A DNA stretch of 64,000 nucleotides from Plectrocnemia conspersa (Eukaryota; Arthropoda; Insecta; Trichoptera; Polycentropodidae), in contig VTFK01000162.1 of the NCBI GenBank assembly GCA_009617715.1, positions 434,001 through 498,000 of the forward strand, given 5' to 3'. The first letter of the stretch is position 1; each line of letters starts with the position of its first letter. The notes below the pieces were generated by a model. That model was not told the DNA's origin, searched no databases, and was given only the letters and a program-made list of their open reading frames with translations. The position numbers and the translations under genes were made by a program. Shown here in pieces: positions 29,429-42,350 of the stretch.

Positions 29429-29874
29429 CATTAAAAATATATATCACAGATTTATAGTTTGATTGTTTGCCTATATAACAATAAAATATCTAAAAATAAA
29501 TTACATGAATTGCATCTCTATTATTAGTAATTAATTGGTTCCGTGAGCTTAGCAATGGATTATTAATGTATTGTATTATTTAAAAATCACACAATGGGAC
29601 TTAATTATTGATTGCTATTTTCAAATGAATTGAAAATGTTAAGTATAGATACTGCAATTTGAAACATTAACTTTTAACAGAATTTGTTTGATAACATTAG
29701 ATGTTAGAATGTATAATACAGAATAGTAGGATCAATTATTCTTGAATAATATACGTTTTTTTTTGCCGATAAAGCGTTTCTCAATATGAAGGAACAAGCG
29801 ATGCAAAAAGCAATGCTAAAATAGATTCTATTGTGAACGGCAAAAAACATGCCTGTTCAATTTGTGCTCTGATT

Positions 29875-30170
29875 CGAGCAGGTAATGAAACCTAAAATTC
29901 CATTGTTGCCGGAAATACGCAACCCTAACAATATTTTAAATACAGGTAGGAACACTCATATTTAAATATTATATTTCGTGTTTAATGCATGTTTATTAAC
30001 AAATAGGCTCATCCCGTGTCTGAAATACACGGAAGTTAACGGTATAAGAGCAAGAAATGAAACCACAAATCCATAGTTGCCGGACATACGCAACCCATAA
30101 CAAGTTCACCCATCTCGCTTCCGAACTTTACGGACGTCAACGGTATAAGAACGGGCGGAAAACTTGCTCT
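29875..30170 (+). repeat. Short tandem array of an unknown unit
   Basis: AATGAAACC-(A)AAAT-CCAT-GTTGCCGG occurs at about 29884 and 30056. CGGAAGTTAACGGTATAAGA (about 30030) recurs as CGGACGTCAACGGTATAAGA (about 30131). The unit period is roughly 100-175 bp with only partial copies. Origin unknown. Confidence 0.55.
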
Positions 30171-30902
30171 TGAGATCTTGTTTATAACAAATAATTAATA
30201 AAACCCTAATTCTGTGTTATATTGTCATATACGTAGTTACCATATATAGTACCGTATTATTTATACCAAAAAATCAAAGTTATTCATATTATTTAAATTA
30301 TTTTATAATGGAATGGGGTTCAGGGAAATTGATTTTTGCCCACCAAGTAAGGAAATAAACTTAAGATGTATGTTAGTGCATATTTTTCTGAAATACACAA
30401 TAACGAGAAATTAAAATCGTGACTTTAATCTACAATCTCATGAGCACATCTGGCTAGATGTGATAACAATCTAACAGTGTGTTTATAGAAATAACCTTTT
30501 TATCGAAAAAATATTACGTAATTTGATTAAATATAATGATCGAAAAACGTGATGCATTTTTATCGCTATGAATGTTTTCTATTAAAAACGAGTCACCTAA
30601 TAAAATAATATATTTTTGTATATCAAATTTATTAAATAAAAATATCATTATAAAGAATCTTTAGATTGATTTTTATAAATTAAAATCGAAATTTAATTTA
30701 TATTTAATAACAATAAAAATAATTCACAGCATAACTACATATTATGTTTGCCAATACGGTTACTGTTATTGATAAAATATCTCCTGGTGATATACATACA
30801 TTTTAATATCAGATAGTATATTAGTTAAATCAAGATTTCTATTATAAAATAATTAATATATAATATGTTTATTTTTTACTAATATCGCAGATAAGTACGC
30901 TA

Positions 30903-33169
30903 TTAATTATGTTTCAATTTATTATCTATTTTATTTTTATCTTTCCTGCAACATATTATTTTACAGCAGTATATCAACACAGACAGGAATAATAAACACG
31001 GCGTTATTATAACAGCAAATACGTCCAAGAGCAACAAAGAATATTTAGGCAATTTTGGAGGTGATAGATGTTTGGCGCCCTTCGTCCTGATTGCGTGCTC
31101 CACATAAAATCCTGCCAAATCTCGTGGTTTCATTGGTCTATCGTGGAATACTGCCTGAAGATGCTTTGCCGTATCCATATATCTTAAATTAATTAAAATA
31201 TAAGCTTTTATCTGATAATACAATTATGAAAAATACATTTATACTAACTTATTGTTTGAGAGTGTCTCTTTCAAAGCCCATTGAAACGACTCATCAGTCA
31301 CGTTTTCGAATTTCAAGTAAATCCCTTGATTTCTGTTAGTGACTTCAATGGCGTTGTGATGTTGATCGCCAAACACTGGTATTAGTAGCATAGGTTTTCC
31401 GAAATGGGTAGCTTCTGTACAACTTAGTAAACCTCCATGTGAGATAAACAACTTCACATTGGGATGATCTAAGCCAAGAATTATATTATCTATGTTGTTA
31501 TGCTATCTATACATGTTATTATAAAATAATAAATAATTTTACCTAATATTCCAGTCTGTGGCAGCCAGCTTCTTATTATTACATTTTTAGGTTTCTCCGG
31601 TAGATCCACTTCAAATTTCCACAAAACAGTTTCTTTAACTGAAGCTAAACCTTTCAATAGTGTTTTTCTCATGCTTAAACTCATATCACTACTTTTAACA
31701 TTGCTGCCCATGCTGAAGAATATTACCCCTTCCTTCGACGAATCTAATATTTGCTTGATGTCCTATAAAATTAATTGTAATTTAAAACACATTTAAAACA
31801 AATAATGCAAATGTGTATTACATCTGGAAGAGCTTCTGGTTCTTTGATATGATATCCACCAATTTCTACAGTGTTCGGTAGTAATGGTCTTACGACGCCT
31901 ATAGACGGATGTGTATTCACTAACGTGGTCACTATGGCATTTTTTAACTCATTGTAAGGTACCCGCTTCGATTCTTTTGGAAAATATTGTTGATACAAAT
32001 TATCATTTAATGGATCTAAAAATAATCTAGAAGCATTCGTAGTTGTGGTAAATATAAAATAACTATAAAAGGACAGATTTGACATACATTCCTGCTGCTT
32101 GCTCCAAGGTATGAATTAACGTATTTAAAGTACGTTGCCAAATATTCATGCTCGTTGAATATCCAGTAAATAGATTCGGAACTGTTGCTATTGAAAGTGG
32201 GGTATCGATTTGAAGTGCAACACTTGCTAATAAAGTTACTGGTGATAGTAAAATTAATGGACAATCGTATCGAGCACTAAACCTGCAAAAACAACAAATA
32301 AAAAACTTATAATTTTATATTGTGAATACAGATTGTTCTTCGTCACATTTTAAATATCTTTGTCATTTAATGTCATCAATGATGAAAGCTAAATAATTAA
32401 TTATGATTTATATTAAAAGTACAGTTCGGATCGATCACCAAATAAAGTTTTCTAAAGATAAATAAAATGCGTGGAATAATGTCAGAAAATATATAAGGAA
32501 AAAATAAGGTAGATAAATTCGAAGATTCGCCACTGTTAATTTTTATATAAATGAAAATAAAGCTTAAGCTTACCCCAACATATAGTCATTCATAACATAT
32601 TCCAAGACTATAGCGTCAAATTGTTCTGAGTCGTCATTTAAGAATTTTTGTATTTCTGCACCTTTAAAAAATGTTTCCGCCATTCCCAGAGTAAATTTAT
32701 TAATTTTTTTAAGCATTTCTAGTTTAGACGCATTTAGCATTGCAAGTGGGTTCAAAAAATCTGAAAATATAATTATTTAAAACTAGGATATTTTAGATTT
32801 AACAATAGTAATTAAAAAATACATACTTTCGAAATTCGTCACATCAAAGCCAATTTCCCGACACCCTGAATTAATTCTGGGATATGGATTTAAAAACGTA
32901 ACCTAGGTATTGATTTATGCTATTATTAATACATTTTATATATATATATATATATATTTATATAATATTTTAATATTTTTATTACAATGATATACCTCAT
33001 GTCCGCGTTCTATCAAAATATCAGCAATGCCTTTACATAAATTATGATGACTTCTGATTGGAGCAGGACATACGACGAGTATTTTATATCCCGTCGTAAA
33101 ATAACATAGTGATAGCAAACCTAATGCTATAATACTTGCTTTTGAAAGATACATAATTGTATATTGCAC
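30903..33169 (-). CDS. UGT-D, UDP-glycosyltransferase
   Basis: Eight exons: 32996-33169, 32827-32902, 32574-32760, 32088-32282, 31822-32026, 31543-31762, 31249-31468 and 30903-31182. They give 518 residues if the ATG at 33169 is used; a second in-frame ATG at 33154 would shorten the signal peptide by five residues. It has CPAPIRSHHNLC (catalytic His), FSMGSNVKSS, WLPQTGILDHPNVKLFISHG and PVFGDQHHN. A C-terminal span is followed by a charged tail. It retains the intron after the LG codon in the middle of the N-terminal domain (32283-32573), as UGT-A does. It is more diverged from UGT-B and UGT-C than they are from each other. An (AT)n run (32938-32956) lies in intron 1. Confidence 0.95.
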
Positions 33170-33892
33170 TCAAATTTTTTTTTTATTTATATCATTTGTA
33201 ACACATATGTGTGTATATGTAACACCAGCAGAATACGTCTTATCTTGTTAGGTACTGACGATGAACTGGACATGTGACTAAGAGCTAAATGTAATTATCT
33301 TGTGCTCGTTTGATTATGACTATGACTTAATATTTTCAAGAATATGCACTGGAATCAGGGAGCAATATTTACTAAGGAAATCTCGTGCAAATCTGCCTTA
33401 TTTATTTACTAACTGTCAGAGCTTCCACTATAAATTTGTCAGTATAAACAATCTTAAAGTTGACAACTATATTTTTTTCTAATCAGTTTAACGTATACAC
33501 AAGCTTAATACATATCATATTTTGATCAACTAATACAAGACTTATCTCTAATAATGTTTTCCAGTGAATATGCATCTAAAAAGTTGTATGTAGATTAAGA
33601 AGAACCGTCCACATATATAAATATAATGCATATTTGCACATCTATATTGAGATAAGGGAAAAATAGCAAACAATAGATTATTCTTACTGTTGCATTTGAT
33701 TCGTGTGTTAAAATCACCGGTTGTAGATAAGTATTATTTATAAGTATAATCCAACCGCTTCAGATGAGTGTGTAGGAAAGATATCATAAAAGTTTGGACG
33801 CTTTGAAAGATACTGTTATAAACACAAAATGTAGTTAAAGCTTAATTCAAGGAAAACTGGGATTTATTCTAATTTTGTTTCTATATTCTTTC

Positions 33893-34130
33893 GTCGTAAG
33901 GACGTCATTTCAGCTTTTTCCAGGGGGAGGCAAAAGTTGGCTAGTTGGTTATCTTTTCTTAATATTTCGATTTCATTAAGATTCGAGAGAGGGGGGAACA
34001 CTCTTTCCTGCCCCCACTAAATGACGTTCCTATTTCTAAATAAGGACTTTATATTTTAATCTAGTTCTAATCTTTCTATTTTATTCTAATCCATGTCAAA
34101 AGCAATAAGATCGCCGTGGAAATGCTCGGT
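33893..34130 (-). repeat. Dispersed repeat family A, copy 2
   Basis: Reverse-complement copy of the family seen at 3838 and 42167. It begins GACGTCATTTCAGCTTTTTC with GGGGGAGGCAAAAGTTGG and ends AAAAGCAATAAGATCGCCGTG. It has an insertion rich in G and C (GAGAGGGGGGAACACTC) relative to the other copies. Confidence 0.6.
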
Positions 34131-34544
34131 TATCAAGCGTCCATACTTTTTATGACAAAATAACGACTTATTTTATTGCTTTTAACGTGAATTTTTGACT
34201 TCTGAAAAGGAATAATTGTTTTTGCGCCCTCCTATTGACCAAAATTCAGTTTGAATATACTTTGACCGATATTCTCATATCAGAAATCTTAAATTCAATT
34301 TATATTCAACTATATGCAAACAAAAACATATTTCGCCGACAGGTAGGAGTTCAGTGCGTTATCAAAGAGTACGTTCCACAGTATCGTCACTAAAAAACAA
34401 ATTATTAAAATATAGCGTAATACTGAAGCCGATCCGATTCTGGACTTACGGTATACAGTCGTGAGGGTATCGCCAGCACCTCAAATATTGATATTATAGA
34501 CAGATTCCAGGCCAAATAACTAAGAATGATTATAGACGCATCAT

Positions 34545-34770
34545 ATTGTGGTGGTTTATTTATTTATTCATTTTGGCCAAAACTTGGCGGCACTCTGGTA
34601 ACACTGACGACGGCGGAGGCAAGCACATTCTTTTGGTGGACCTCAACAGGAAGACAAAGGCCGATGGTTCTTCGTCCACCGTTCACTCGCATATATTAGA
34701 ATGTAACATAATTTGTAAACTATTATAAACTCTCAATGAAAATACTACTGCAGCGACTAAATCTGTGTAT
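34545..34770 (-). repeat. Dispersed repeat family B, copy 1
   Basis: On the minus strand it has the family head CGCTGCAGTAGTATTTT and tail GAGTGCCGCCAAGTTTTGGC. The middle part does not match the other copies. Related copies are at 36530-36716, 41835-41940 and 45705-45905. Confidence 0.6.
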
Positions 34771-35855
34771 AAATATAACCCGTCCGTCTAAATATCATAC
34801 GACTCGATAAAGAATGAAATTTATAGATATCACGTTAAATACATAAATAGACTGGGGAGTCATCCTAACCAGCTAGCTGCAAAACTTATCAAACATAGAA
34901 ACCGCATAAGATAATTGAGAAATGTACAATAAACGGATCTTGCAATAAGTTGACTTTGGGAAATATGCATCTAATGAGCTTTTCCCCCCCACAAGCTATT
35001 TCTATATTTTATAGTTTGTTTAAATTTATTTAACGGAAACAATATTTTTTTATTTTTGGAATAGTTGCCATTTTAATACAAGATGTCATAGATCAGGCTG
35101 GCTAACAAACTTAACTATGTCTATTTTACAAAAAAATTACGTAAACTGTTTAAAACTTCGACAGTTATCATGTTTTCGAATACCATTACATTCCGTATAC
35201 ATACATACATGACAAATAATCATACTACTCAAATTCTTTAGTTATCATTAAGCCAATTTATCTGCGTTTTATATTAATTGCGTAGTAAGGACTCGCATAT
35301 CATGTGGTTTTTTTCATGCAGTAAGCCCAAATGCCGTTGATTTTATGTAATTACGTAGATAAAAATTGTAATCAAGCTTTATTACTCAGTTGACCAGCTA
35401 ATTATAGTCGTGTCTTGTACAATTTGACTTTGAATATATAAATAATTATAACTCGATGACTTAGGCTGGTTGCCAAAGTATATATTTTTTATAATTTTAC
35501 AAGCAAAATCAATTATTTACTTCAAATATTATAAATCAGATAGCAATCATAATTTATATATTATTCAGTGATAAAAGTATTCCTTTAAAAGTAAATTGAC
35601 GATATGAATCATACTCAGAATTTTCAGGATAAAAAATAAGGCTTAGTGAAATTAGTTGCCCTACATGTGTACATTCATATTAAAAAAACTATTCAGATAC
35701 AATTAAACAAGATGTTTATTATTATAAAAAATGCTTAAAAAATATTTATTTAAATAAATAAATTATGCTAAGACAATTCATTTTAATACAATTTTTTTAT
35801 GCTTTTTCCTCCAAATTAATAAGACCAATCCAAATCTAAATATTTATGAAAGCCT

Positions 35856-36332
35856 TCAGTCTAGCGCACATACGACATAATCAGGATAAAACTTCTTCAT
35901 TATCTCAGCGCCTATAGTATGGTCGGCTTTTCCGAAACCAAGAGATTTTCCATGAAGTTCTAGCAACTTTCTATCCGGATAATGGTTAATCCAACCACCT
36001 CCGGGACAATCACAATTATAACCCTTTAACTTATCGGACACCTGTAAATAAAAAATTAAGTTAAAATTAATTCAAAAATTAATTAAAATTAAATGTTAAA
36101 AACATACCCTGTCTAAAATATCTTGGTGATATTCACAATCTTTATATCCTCTGACGAGGGTTATAGGAGAAGCGCTGTTTTTGCTAGTTACCGTGACGAG
36201 AATATATTTAAAAGTCCCCCTTTCGGTGATATCGACTGGCGGAATACTATCCATATTAACTGTCAGATTGCGTACACCAGGCAAGAAAGTGTAGAAGAGA
36301 GGCCGATATAACCTTAAAGTTAATGTTGCCAT
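35856..36332 (-). CDS. Phosphohistidine phosphatase (PHPT1/janus family)
   Basis: It removes phosphate from phosphohistidine in proteins. Two exons, 36108-36332 and 35856-36041, give 136 residues from the first ATG. Homology begins at the internal Met27 (36254; MDSIPPVDITERGTFKYI), which would give a 110-residue protein close to the family's usual length of about 125. The catalytic His is in CEYHQDILDRV (His69, or His43 from Met27). The family block CDCPGGGWINH, then GKSLGFGKADH and FYPDY, is in exon 2. The 26-residue extension (MATLTLRLYRPLFYTFLPGV then RNLTVN) has several Arg and no acidic residues, resembling a mitochondrial presequence. Confidence 0.92.
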
Positions 36333-36529
36333 AACAAAAATATATATAATGGTAACCGGGTTTAATCACTGCCGACACTTGCAATTGGCACAATAGTCTT
36401 GAACAGCGCTGTCCAAAATAAAATGTTCTCTCGAACATAAAAATACAAAATCATTCATCTTTGGATATGATTTTTTACTCAAAGTTCAAACAGTTCTATT
36501 CCAGATTCTCCACTAAATGCAATAAATAT

Positions 36530-36716
36530 TTTGGCGACGGGAGGTGACGGGTGGCAATTAGACACTGATTGAACCGCTGCAGTAACTTTTGTTTTGACAA
36601 TTTCTAGTTACATGTTATTTTATAAGTGTGAGCGGAAGGTGCGAGGCACGCACCGGTGTCCAAGACCAGAGTGCCGCCAAGTTTTGGCCATAATAAATCT
36701 AAATAAATAAATATAA
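36530..36716 (+). repeat. Dispersed repeat family B, copy 2
   Basis: Head: TTTTGGCGACGG, GGTGGCAATTAGACA, ACCGCTGCAGTA. Tail: GAGTGCCGCCAAGTTTTGGC followed by CATAATAAATC. It is the best reference copy, because it has both conserved ends. The copies share ends but not the centre. Confidence 0.65.
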
Positions 36717-37357
36717 ATAGGCCCCTACACTATGTGAGCCTGAAGATTGCATAATTTTATATTTAGGGGTTTACGGATGTAATAACAATATATAATAAAT
36801 CGTTAAAAAATGTATAAACTGTTTAATTTGAGAAAATCTTCGATTAGGATATCTCATGAAGTTATAAATTTTTTGAAATACACTTTTATATTTTTCATTT
36901 CTTCGTAGAACTTTTAGAAAGATTTTAAGCGAAATAAATTGTTTTACTGAAAATTCAAGTCCATTAACATGTACGTATACAAATGCAATTTTATTTTATT
37001 ACTTTGACTGCTAAGGTGTTTCTTTTAAAATCATATCTGTGCTAAGAATGTAGCCTATATTCAAAAACTATTTACTAAGTTAATGCAGGTATGCCAAAAA
37101 ATGCGGATCACCAGTTGTACTTCATTAAATAAGTTAAATAAAATGGAAGATGCTTTATTTTTTCTAAGTATTTCTTTTAAAATCATATCTGTGCTAAAAT
37201 GTAGCCTGTATTCAAAAACTATTTACTGAGTTAATAATAATCAAGATTATTTATTATTGCATTATTTGTATATATTTATTTTGTAATTATATTTATTTAT
37301 GTGTTAAGATTTATTGCCAAATTGCAATTTTTTTAAATCTTCCGGATGGTAGATGTA

Positions 37358-38300
37358 TTAGGTTGTTTCATATAAAGAATATTTTTAAGGGATGTCATGT
37401 TCTTTATTTTTAGACTCATATGCATTATGGTCTCGATAAAAGATTTTATTTGTCCTTTTTTGTACGAATTTAAACTGAAACATGAATAATATCCATTTGT
37501 AATTTTTTTCATAATGGCGAAGATTAAGAAACACTATTGCAGCTAATCCAGAAACGGACACTCGTAACTAACTTAGAAGTTTATTCTGCAACCGTTTTGT
37601 GACATCTGGATGCTATATGAATAGTGAAAAAAAAAAATGAAGAAATGGATATCGCATGAACTGACCGAAAGAGAAAAACATCATCGTTGGAAAGTCTGTT
37701 CTTCATTAGTTCTCAAAAAAAAAAACATTTCTTGAAATTAATCGAGAATATGCAATGCAAAATGAATTATCTACGACCAATGACAACGACAGTGAAGAAG
37801 CTCCAAAACATGCTTTGAAACAAAGATTGCACCCGAAAAAAACTAGGGACAATATAGTGGTATTGTGAGAGAATTATTCATCGACCGTTCTTAAATTAGG
37901 CGAGACATTACAGCGTAATCTTATTGTAGGAATATTATAAGTATGGATAAAAAAATTAACCACAAAACATTTGATGTTGATAAACAAAGCGATATTGCTA
38001 CATCTTAATGCAAGACATCATACGTACTTAATTTCAGTATAAAATTAAATAAATTATGCCTTACCCCTATATCGTCTTCTCTTATAGAATATAATTTTTT
38101 GAACCATTTAGACTTGTGTCTTTGAAATACGAAATTCAATAATCAGTGAATATTATAAGCCATTGACGACTTCACAACCTTTAAAAATGAGGATTTTTCT
38201 AAACTATTTCCTTTATTGTTAAATCGTAGACAAAATACTATTTCTGCAAATGAAGCATATTCTGATTATTAAAATTATAGGTAAAAAATATAGTGTTTTA
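37358..38300 (+). mobile_element. Decayed mariner element
   Basis: It begins at a TA target followed by TTAGGTTGTTTCATATAAAG, a mariner-type terminal repeat. Frames then read MKKWISHELTEREKHHRWKV followed by CSSLVL (transposase linker region). Later come HLNARHHTYL (the ARPHT block) and NTKFNN, AIDDF, KLFPLLLNRRQN (the C-terminal block). Stops and deletions are frequent, so it is inactive. The 3' terminal repeat was not identified. Confidence 0.75.
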
Positions 38301-40124
38301 TATTTCACTGAAAAATTGGCCACTTAAAATAATAATAAACACACCCAGAAATATATTTCTGAATATTATCATCTCGTTCGAAGTAGACAGTAATACTGCA
38401 GAAGGCACTATTATAATATTATTCGTGAAATATTAGTAGAAAATGTATTAAATTCACTGTCAATATCATATGAATCCTAATGTTTTCAATTTCTATTGTG
38501 TCCAAGAGATTGGCTCATGTGATTATTATATAATAAAGTTCAGATTGATTATGACATATTAGGTTTTTCTTGACTTTCCTTATCTTACGGATGCATAGTG
38601 ACATCTATTGATTTTAAGCTGTAATAATAGTCTATAATAAATAAAATATATATCATTGATTTACAGATTTAATTCTGGTGTTTCACCACTTAAATACAGG
38701 TGTTACTTGTGTTTACTCCGTTGTAACCCACTGGGCTTACGCCTGTCATGTTTAAATGGCAAGATTTACGATAAATTACGTAAAATAATTTATTAATATG
38801 GACAAGCAATATACAGATAAAAATATATAACTATATTTATAATATACACTTATATTAATTATAGAAGAGAAGTAATTATTTTATGATATAAAAATAGATG
38901 TATATAATACATTTTACCCAAGAGTGTGACACTGACCTTTAGGCGAAGAAAAAACAAAGAAATTACTTCAATTGATAAGAATACCTTTCCACCAGAATTA
39001 TGTAAACTGACGTATCATTTTGATCTAGGTTTTTGAATTTTTAAACATAAACGCACTACGAACAATTTATTTTGCATCTTATTTAAAGATAAGCAAATAT
39101 GACGTATAAAATCATATATCTTCAGTCAAAAAAGCATAAAAAAATTAGGTATTTTAATTATATTATAAAATAAAAGTTCATTGGTATTGTATAACAATGA
39201 TATATTTAACATTATAAAATATAGAACATAATTAATTCATCTTGAATCTCATAAATAAACTTACGATTATATTTTTATTAATTAACAATTTATTTATTTC
39301 AGTAAAGTAGATATAAAAAATATCATTTTAGTATTGTATTTGGGATTTGTTTCTAGAACTAAACTAAAGATCAACCAGCCTTAAACGCTTTTAGGAATTT
39401 CAATTTACAGAAAGTATATTCAATATGTATATCAAGGGTAGCCAGCTTAAGATAAAAAGTATACATGTTTATAGTTCTAAGAATTTTATTGTTATTTAGT
39501 CAGCATGCATGTGTTATAATAAGTGACATGCTTATAGTTGATTAAAAATATCAGTCATTAAATTTGCTCCAGTCATTCGCTAGCTATACTTTTTTAAATA
39601 TGTGATTTTTTGAAGTCATAAAAGTCACATTTAATTAACAAAGACCAACCATTTTCTATTTATGTATAGATCATACAAATCAACAAGTAACAATAGTTAA
39701 ATTGACAAATTTAAAAATATACCATTGAAATTTTATCAGACCTGAAATGGGAATTGCTACAACATTCAACTTTTCGCCTGTATAACCAGCGCCATTTGAT
39801 TTTCACCTGTTTCAAGAAGTTAAAAAAACAATGCGGGCCATTATTTCTTAATGTAGTGAATAGAAGGGATAAATAGTACTCCACAAAAGTTCTCCGAAGC
39901 ATGTCTAAAAAAACATGGTATGGTTTATATTTAAAAATGTAGCAATAAATGAGTAATGAGAAATCTATGGGAAAATTTCTAGAATTTTCGTAAACATTCC
40001 TCAATAGTTTTGAATACTAAAAATTATTCATAAGAAATATGAATCCATATTAGATATAAAACAATAATTAATACCTAAGGTTATGGAATACAAGAGATGT
40101 TTAATATTTTTGTGCTTTTCCAAA

Positions 40125-41562
40125 TCAGTTAGGAAAGCTACTATGCAATTTTCTAATATGCACTACAAGGTGTGATTTAGTTTTAAACGCTTTTCCACAC
40201 TTGTCACATTCAAAGTGATTAAACTCACCATGAATAGTTCTACAATGACGAAGAAGGTAGAATTCAGATTTGAATGCTCTTCCACATTTATCACATTTAG
40301 TTTCATAAGAATAATTGTGCATATTTTTATCATGATATAAAAGGTATCGTTTAGTTTTAAACTCTTTTCCACATGCGTCACATTTAAAGTCGTTAGTTTT
40401 AGAGTGGATGTTCCTGTTGTGATCTAAAAGGTGATATTTAGTTTGAAATGGTTTTCTACAAATTTCACAGTGAAAGTTATGAGAATCGCTATGAATATTC
40501 ATGTGCCTAGTAAGATAGCGTTTAATTTTAAATTGTTTTCCACACTTTTCGCATTTAAAATCTTTAGAATCTTTGTGGATATTTCTCTTATGGTTTAGAA
40601 GATGATACCTAGTTTTGAATATCTTTCCACATTCCTCGCAATTAAAGTCACTAGGATAATTATGAATAATTATATTGTGCCTTTCAAGGTATCGATTATT
40701 TTTAAAGCTTTTTCCACATTCTTTACATTGAAAATCACTCGATTCATTATGAACATTTCTACCATGATCTAAAAGGTAATATTTCGATTGGAATGCCTTT
40801 CCGCATTTATCGCAACGAAAATCACAAGAATCACTATGAACAATCATATGCCTAGTAAGATAACGTTTTATTTTAAACTGTTTTCCACATTTATCACATT
40901 CATAGTTTGACTTATCGTGGACAGTTTTGTTGTGAATATTTCTATAATGATCTAAAAGGTAATATTTGGATTGGAATGCTTTTCCACACTTACTGCAGCA
41001 AAGTTCGCTTGATTCGTTGTGCATTATCATATGTCTAGAAAGGTAGCGTTTAGTTTTAAACCATCTTTCGCACCGATCGCACTGAAAATTATTTGAATTT
41101 TCTTGATTTTGATCTACAGAATGCTCGATTTCTAATTCAGATTGCAGCATATATGGATGAAGTGTGGTGACTGAAGATGATTCAATATGTTGTATATTAT
41201 CTTTAACATCATGCAACTCTGAAAAGGTCATTATTTTGATTATTATATATTTGTTTTAAATTTAACTATTTACGTATAATTTTTCTAACCTATCTCCAAC
41301 ATGTCATTTTCTTGATGAAAATCACCTTCTCCGTCATTCTCTTGCTGTATTACAAAAAAAATTCTATAAGTTTCATTATATTTATATTCTTATCTACTTT
41401 TATATTTTGTTTACCTTTATAATTGGCGTTACAGTCAAAGTTTCAATTTCATCTTCGCTAATTTCTAAAATATGATTTTAATACGAGTTCAATATATGTG
41501 TTTTATTGATTATAAATTTATCGGGAAAACTTACCTGTTTTAATTAATTTTGTTAATGACAT
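40125..41562 (-). CDS. C2H2 zinc-finger protein, 11 fingers
   Basis: Probable nuclear DNA-binding protein. Four exons are predicted: 41535-41562, 41415-41464, 41290-41344 and 40125-41218. They are phase-consistent and give 408 residues. The start is MSLTKLIKTG, then an acidic leader (EISEDEIETLTV, ENDGEGDFHQEND). Eleven C2H2 fingers fill the last exon, from FQCDRCERWFKTKRYLSRHM to FECDKCGKAFKTKSHLVVHI. They alternate between a KRYLTRHM-type and a YYLLDHxRNxH-type finger, so the array looks built from two-finger duplications. Linkers are Ser/Asn/Asp-rich (NESSD, SDSCD), not TGEKP. There is no ZAD or BTB domain. An ATG at 41231 in the unspliced last exon is an alternative but less likely start. 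Target unknown. Confidence 0.88.
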
Positions 41563-41834
41563 CGTTGTTTTTTATTTAGAAAAATATTTCTATCAAAACC
41601 GGATTGCTTGACAGTTCACACGCTAGTAATTTTTGGTCAAAACAATACGTTTGACGGTCCATGCTAAAATCATATGTTTTTCAGGCGGAATTTTTAAATA
41701 AAGTTAAAAAAGCTTTATTTGTAAAATAATTAAATGTAAGAACATTCAAATGTCGGCGCCATGTTCAGGAACCAGATTGTTACGAACCTGTTTTGATTTT
41801 TTATGCGTTTGCTCCTATCGTTTGCGAAAGTGGC

Positions 41835-41940
41835 TCGTTAAGCTCGTGAAAACTTCATTAAATCGTCAATAAAACATTACTGCAGCGGCTCAATCTATGT
41901 TTAATTGCCACTCATCACCATTCCGTCGCCAAAACATTAA
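41835..41940 (-). repeat. Dispersed repeat family B, copy 3 (head only)
   Basis: Minus-strand read: TTTTGGCGACGGAATGGTGA, GTGGCAATTAAACA, GATTGAGCCGCTGCAGTAAT. The tail motif with GCCGCCAAGTTTTGG is absent, so this copy is truncated. Confidence 0.55.
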
Positions 41941-42166
41941 ATTAATTACAAGGCTTCTGCGACCATGCCCACGCTGCGTCATATGTGGAGATTATTTACC
42001 AACAAGCCGCACAAAAAAGAACGGGATCACCGAAGCAACATGTGCACTCTGCAAAGGAACCACTCAGCAAATTATAAAGCATTGTTTTTTGCGATTTTAT
42101 ATTGGTCAAAATTCGGTTAAGATAGGTTTCATTTGAAGCTTACTTATTACAAGTCGTAAATCCTAG

Positions 42167-42350
42167 TTTTTTTACTGCTGATTTTATTGCTTTTGAAGTT
42201 CTAAGCAGGGACTCCTTAATTTTGGCCATAAAAATACATGCCATTTACTGAAATACGAATTCTAATGATATTGAAATATTAAAAAACGATTACTGACTGG
42301 GCAACTTTTACCCTCCCCCTGGAAAAAGCTGAAATGTCGTCCCTGCGAGA
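42167..42350 (+). repeat. Dispersed repeat family A, copy 3
   Basis: It starts TACTGCTGATTTTATTGCTT and ends CCCTGGAAAAAGCTGAAATG, parallel to the copy at 3838. The centre includes AATACATGCCAT and GATTACTGACTGGGCAAC. Diverged by many substitutions. Confidence 0.6.

Larger units (their letters stand above)
28454..30902. other. Intergenic region between UGT-C and UGT-D
   Basis: AT-rich, with no gene. It contains a tRNA-like element (29350-29428, minus), a G+C-richer block with two or three imperfect copies of a unit reading AGTTGCCGGACATACGCAACCC and GAC/AAGT-AACGGTATAAGA (about 29875-30170), and a TACCGGTA-rich stretch near 28830-28890. The remainder is low-complexity. Confidence 0.5.
33170..35855. 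other. Intergenic region with dispersed repeats
   Basis: No gene is supported. It holds family A copy 2 (33893-34130, minus) and family B copy 1 (34545-34770, minus). Short open frames at 33300 and 34546 have no homology, the latter lying inside the family B repeat. The remainder is AT-rich. Confidence 0.5.
36333..40124. other. Intergenic region with family B repeat and mariner
   Basis: It holds family B copy 2 (36530-36716) and a dead mariner (37358-38300). From 38300 to 40124 it is AT-rich. A 97-codon minus-strand frame at 39711-40004 shows no convincing homology. Two short near-repeats, TTTCTTTTAAAATCATATCT followed by GTGCTAA, occur at about 37019 and 37167. Confidence 0.5.

Noticed and set aside
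30000..30170. 5S rRNA-like or SINE3 element
   Set aside because: A passing resemblance (CATCTCG, CCGAA) does not extend to the internal promoter boxes or the fold of 5S rRNA.
39711..40004. 97-codon minus-strand frame
   Set aside because: No homology on either strand was strong enough. A mariner-like reading of the opposite strand was too weak.
41897..42136. Cys-rich plus-strand frame as a zinc-binding transposase tail
   Set aside because: The Cys spacing fits no family convincingly, and the frame begins inside a family B repeat; noted only as weak.
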